The notes beneath the pieces were generated by a model. That model was not told where the DNA came from. It ran no database searches and saw only the letters and a list, made by a program, of their open reading frames with translations. The position numbers were made by a program, and so were the translations under genes. Shown piece by piece: positions 6,164-8,186 of a stretch of 8,186 nt of DNA (position 1 is the first letter of the stretch; each line of letters opens with the position of its first letter). The stretch spans positions 1 to 8,186 of the forward strand of contig DPKX01000082.1 of NCBI GenBank assembly GCA_003542295.1, written 5' to 3'. The stretch comes from Candidatus Atribacter hydrocarboniphilus (GTDB lineage Bacteria; Atribacterota; Atribacteria; Atribacterales; Atribacteraceae).

Positions 6164-6844
6164 ATGAATGAGGAAACGATAAAAATTAGTGCATCCCTGG
6201 ATTGTGCTAATTATTTAGATTTGTTATCAGATATTCGAAAGTTAGAAAAAGGCGGAGTCAACATGCTTCACCTGGATATCATGGACGGACATTTTGTACC
6301 AAATTATGCTCTGGGCACCAATTTACTCCGAAAACTTCGTCCCCAAACCGACCTTCTTTTTGATGTTCATTTCATGACTAGTAATCCTGAGGTGTCAATA
6401 CCCATTTTTGCCGACTTGGGTGCCGATATCATTACTTTTCATGTTGAAACCACATCTCGTCTTCATCAGATGGTCAGTTCTATAAAAAATTTGAGAAAAA
6501 AAGCCGGATTAGCCTTAAATCCTTCAACACCACCAGATATTTTAGAGTATATTCTTCCTTATATCGATATGGTATTAGTCATGACGGTTGATCCAGGATT
6601 TGTTGGACAAAAATTTGTACCAGAAGTAGTTAAAAAAGTTCAAATCATCAAAAACCTAATTGATTCCAGACATTTAAATATTGATATTGCTGTAGATGGA
6701 GGGATTGGTGAGAAAACGGTTCCACTTTTAAAAAAGGCCGGTGCCAATGTATTTATTGCCGGGACTTCCAGCATCTTTTCTGGAAAAAACGAAATTGAAA
6801 TTGCTTCCCGAAAATTTAGAGAACTGTGTGAAAAAACTTATTAA
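6164..6844 (+). CDS. Ribulose-phosphate/allulose-6-phosphate 3-epimerase family protein
   Basis: This 226-residue TIM-barrel protein belongs to the ribulose-phosphate 3-epimerase family (PF00834), which inverts C3 of ketose phosphates. The metal and catalytic residues are intact: H36 and D38 in HLDIMDGHFVPN, H69 in DVHFM, and D178 in VDGGI (177-181). GTSSIF (200-205) is the phosphate-binding turn. Two features depart from housekeeping Rpe. The first strand reads ISASLDCAN in place of the canonical PSILSADF, and the phosphate loop reads MTVDPGFVGQKF (140-151), where Rpe usually has an N before PGF. MTVDPGF is what I recall from E. coli AlsE, the D-allulose-6-phosphate 3-epimerase. With two dehydrogenases upstream, a pathway-specific ketose-6-phosphate epimerase is more likely than pentose-phosphate Rpe, though Rpe is not excluded. 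The ATG has AAGGAGG at 6147-6153; the 61-nt gap before it shows no terminator. Confidence 0.87.
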   Translation: MNEETIKISASLDCANYLDLLSDIRKLEKGGVNMLHLDIMDGHFVPNYALGTNLLRKLRPQTDLLFDVHFMTSNPEVSIPIFADLGADIITFHVETTSRLHQMVSSIKNLRKKAGLALNPSTPPDILEYILPYIDMVLVMTVDPGFVGQKFVPEVVKKVQIIKNLIDSRHLNIDIAVDGGIGEKTVPLLKKAGANVFIAGTSSIFSGKNEIEIASRKFRELCEKTY

Positions 6845-6850
6845 GAGGTG
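6845..6850 (+). promoter_or_regulatory. Ribosome binding site that sets the amidohydrolase start
   Basis: GAGGTG directly follows the epimerase stop codon and ends six bases before ATG 6857. The GTG at 6848, which would extend the frame by three residues, lies inside this site and has no site of its own, so ATG 6857 is the better start. Confidence 0.75.
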
Positions 6851-6856
6851 AAAAAT

Positions 6857-8089
6857 ATGTCTTTTTATGAAGATCTTTTTAATCAACTCTTAACCTGGAA
6901 AAAAATCGATACCCATGAGCATTTTCTCCCTCAAAATACTTATCAAGATCATCCGGATATTTTGTTTGCCATTCTTCGGGAAAGTTATCTTCCCTGGATT
7001 GTGTATGGTGCACGGGATCATAATACTGTGACCATAACCCGAGAAGGTCTTTTACAGGGAATGAAAAAAATTCCAGCCAGCGCCTTTTTACGATATATCA
7101 TTGAAGCTTTCCAATATATGTATGGTTTTTCCGATGATGAAATCAATGAAGAAAATTGGGAACATCTTTCCCAGCTTATTCGAGAAAGTTACTCAAAGAA
7201 AAATATGCTGGACTATTGGATTTTTGATAAGTTCAATGTCGAAAAAGTTGTACACGATCGCTATTGGAAATTAGGTGAATTCGATATTGACCAGAATCAT
7301 TATTTTGCCGTTTTTAGAATTGATCCGCTGTTCTGTGGCTATTCAAAAGTAAAATTAAATCATGACCGGATGAACCCACATATCGAAGCCGCCAAACAGG
7401 GAATTCGCATTGATACATTTGATGAATATCTTGTTTTCATTGATCATCTTTTTAAAAAAGCAGTTGATGAGGGTATCGGTACCATGAAATGTGCGGTTGC
7501 CTACGATCGGACACTTCGCTTTGAAAGAGTCGAGAAAGAGCAAGCCGAGAAGGCTTTTTGTAAAAAAGATGGAACCGAGCTCCCTTCTGAAGTGAGAGAT
7601 TTTCAGGACTATATTTTCCATTATTGCCTTCAAAAAGCAGTTGATTATCGTCTACCGGTCCAAATTCATACCGGTCCGGGAAAAGCTTTCGAGACGGCTG
7701 CCTCACATTTAGGGAATATATTTGAGGAATACCATAGCTTAAAAATATCTCTTTTCCATGGGAGTTTTCCCTGGGTTGGGGAACCAGGAGCTATGTCACT
7801 CTTTTATCCGAACCTTTATTTAGACTTGGTTTGGTTGCCGGTTATGTCACCTTCCTATGCTGTTTTGGCTTTATCGGAATGGGTAGAAACTGCCGGTGGA
7901 GCTCGAATCATGATGGGGGGTGATTCTTGGAATGCTGAAGGTGCGATCGGTTCACTTCTTTACAATCTTAAAACCATTGCTCGAGTACTGGCGGAAAAAG
8001 TTGAAAAGAAGTATTTGAGCCGGTCATCAGCCGAACAAATTGGGAAAATGATTCTTTACGATAATCCCAAGGAGTTTTTAAGCAGATAA
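6857..8089 (+). CDS. Amidohydrolase superfamily protein, FluG-like metal-dependent hydrolase
   Basis: This 410-residue protein has the amidohydrolase-superfamily metal site on a TIM barrel. The strand-1 H-x-H is H20/H22 in DTHEH. A candidate strand-4 lysine is K211 in MKCAVAYDR. Further ligands are H271 in QIHTG, H301 in LFHGSFPW, and the strand-8 aspartate D356 in MGGDSW. The second half (HTG, FHGSFPW, a YPNLYLDL block, GGDSW) resembles the amidohydrolase half of FluG/nodulin-type proteins within PF04909, but no glutamine synthetase domain is present. Members of this superfamily hydrolyse lactones or amides, decarboxylate aromatic acids or isomerise uronates. In this operon a sugar-lactone, keto-sugar or uronate substrate is most plausible; that is inference. 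A helical segment (about 60-125) inserted after strand 1 may shape the pocket. It follows the epimerase by 12 nt and appears to end the operon. It is cytoplasmic, with no signal peptide. Confidence 0.85.
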   Translation: MSFYEDLFNQLLTWKKIDTHEHFLPQNTYQDHPDILFAILRESYLPWIVYGARDHNTVTITREGLLQGMKKIPASAFLRYIIEAFQYMYGFSDDEINEENWEHLSQLIRESYSKKNMLDYWIFDKFNVEKVVHDRYWKLGEFDIDQNHYFAVFRIDPLFCGYSKVKLNHDRMNPHIEAAKQGIRIDTFDEYLVFIDHLFKKAVDEGIGTMKCAVAYDRTLRFERVEKEQAEKAFCKKDGTELPSEVRDFQDYIFHYCLQKAVDYRLPVQIHTGPGKAFETAASHLGNIFEEYHSLKISLFHGSFPWVGEPGAMSLFYPNLYLDLVWLPVMSPSYAVLALSEWVETAGGARIMMGGDSWNAEGAIGSLLYNLKTIARVLAEKVEKKYLSRSSAEQIGKMILYDNPKEFLSR

Positions 8090-8156
8090 ACCATTGGAAT
8101 ATTTTCTTTTTTTCTCTCCCGAAAATACAATTTCAACCAAATTCCCGTTATATTGA

Positions 8157-8182
8157 CCTCTCCCTCCCATCAAGGGAGAAGG
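8157..8182. repeat. Imperfect hairpin near the window end, possible dispersed intergenic repeat
   Basis: TCTCCCT (8159-8165) pairs with AGGGAGA (8173-8179) around a CCCATCA loop; outer CC (8157-8158) and GG (8181-8182) extend the stem past one bulged A. No T-tract follows within the window. The CTCCC-CATCAAGGGAG pattern looks like intergenic palindromes that recur many times in some genomes. Only one copy is seen here. The preceding 8090-8156 has no gene, only a pyrimidine tract (8102-8120). Confidence 0.5.
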
Positions 8183-8186
8183 AACT

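Noticed and set aside
7355..7706. Two minus-strand open frames inside the amidohydrolase gene
   Set aside because: They overlap each other and a conserved gene, and their translations show no recognisable features.
1..8186. CRISPR arrays, tRNA/rRNA genes, insertion sequences and riboswitches
   Set aside because: I looked for regularly spaced repeats, tRNA-like cloverleaf ends, transposase motifs and known riboswitch cores in the gaps and saw none.

Overview
This window comes from an AT-rich bacterial genome. All ten confident genes lie on the + strand with tight spacing, strong AAGGAGG-type ribosome binding sites and several GTG/TTG starts. The gene content fits a low-GC, probably anaerobic and possibly thermophilic fermenter: an adenosine-specific kinase of the type common in thermophiles, a stand-alone pyruvate-kinase C-terminal domain protein, an OsmC protein, and zinc sugar dehydrogenases. 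Atribacterota, Thermotogota or a deep Firmicutes lineage would all fit. The sequence alone does not decide between them, and this is an inference.

Layout. (1) Bases 1-122 are an AT-rich leader with a 10-bp-arm inverted repeat at 9-30. (2) Bases 123-1629 hold a compact three-gene unit (gaps of 28 and 18 nt): adenosine-specific kinase, small FMN nitroreductase, and YfcE/MJ0936-type metallophosphoesterase. (3) Bases 1630-1871 are a leader with a good sigma-70-like promoter (TTGAAA-17-TATTAT, 1706-1734). (4) Bases 1872-3129 hold phoU and a closely following pyruvate-kinase C-terminal-like protein, with no pst transporter genes in view. (5) Bases 3197-3634 hold an OsmC-family protein. A strong intrinsic terminator at 3761-3792 closes this block, and a four-codon reading frame with a good ribosome binding site lies just before it. 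(6) Bases 3793-4012 are a regulatory gap with a tandem AATCTTTGATTAA-type repeat. (7) Bases 4013-8089 are a four-gene catabolic operon: two different zinc-dependent medium-chain sugar/polyol dehydrogenases, a ribulose-phosphate/allulose-6-phosphate 3-epimerase family protein, and a FluG-like amidohydrolase. (8) Bases 8090-8186 have no gene and end in an imperfect hairpin that resembles a dispersed intergenic repeat.

The most interesting part is the 4013-8089 operon. Its enzymes suggest sequential or opposed oxidation of a sugar, polyol or sugar phosphate, an epimerisation at C3 and a hydrolytic or isomerising step by the amidohydrolase. No kinase, transporter or regulator is in view, and the substrate cannot be named. 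The logic is analogous to, but not the same as, known dehydrogenase/hydrolase/epimerase pathways such as Thermotoga inositol catabolism. Two starts are moved downstream from the longest reading frame because of well-placed ribosome binding sites (phoU to 1872, amidohydrolase to 6857). The start of the pyruvate-kinase-like gene stays ambiguous.
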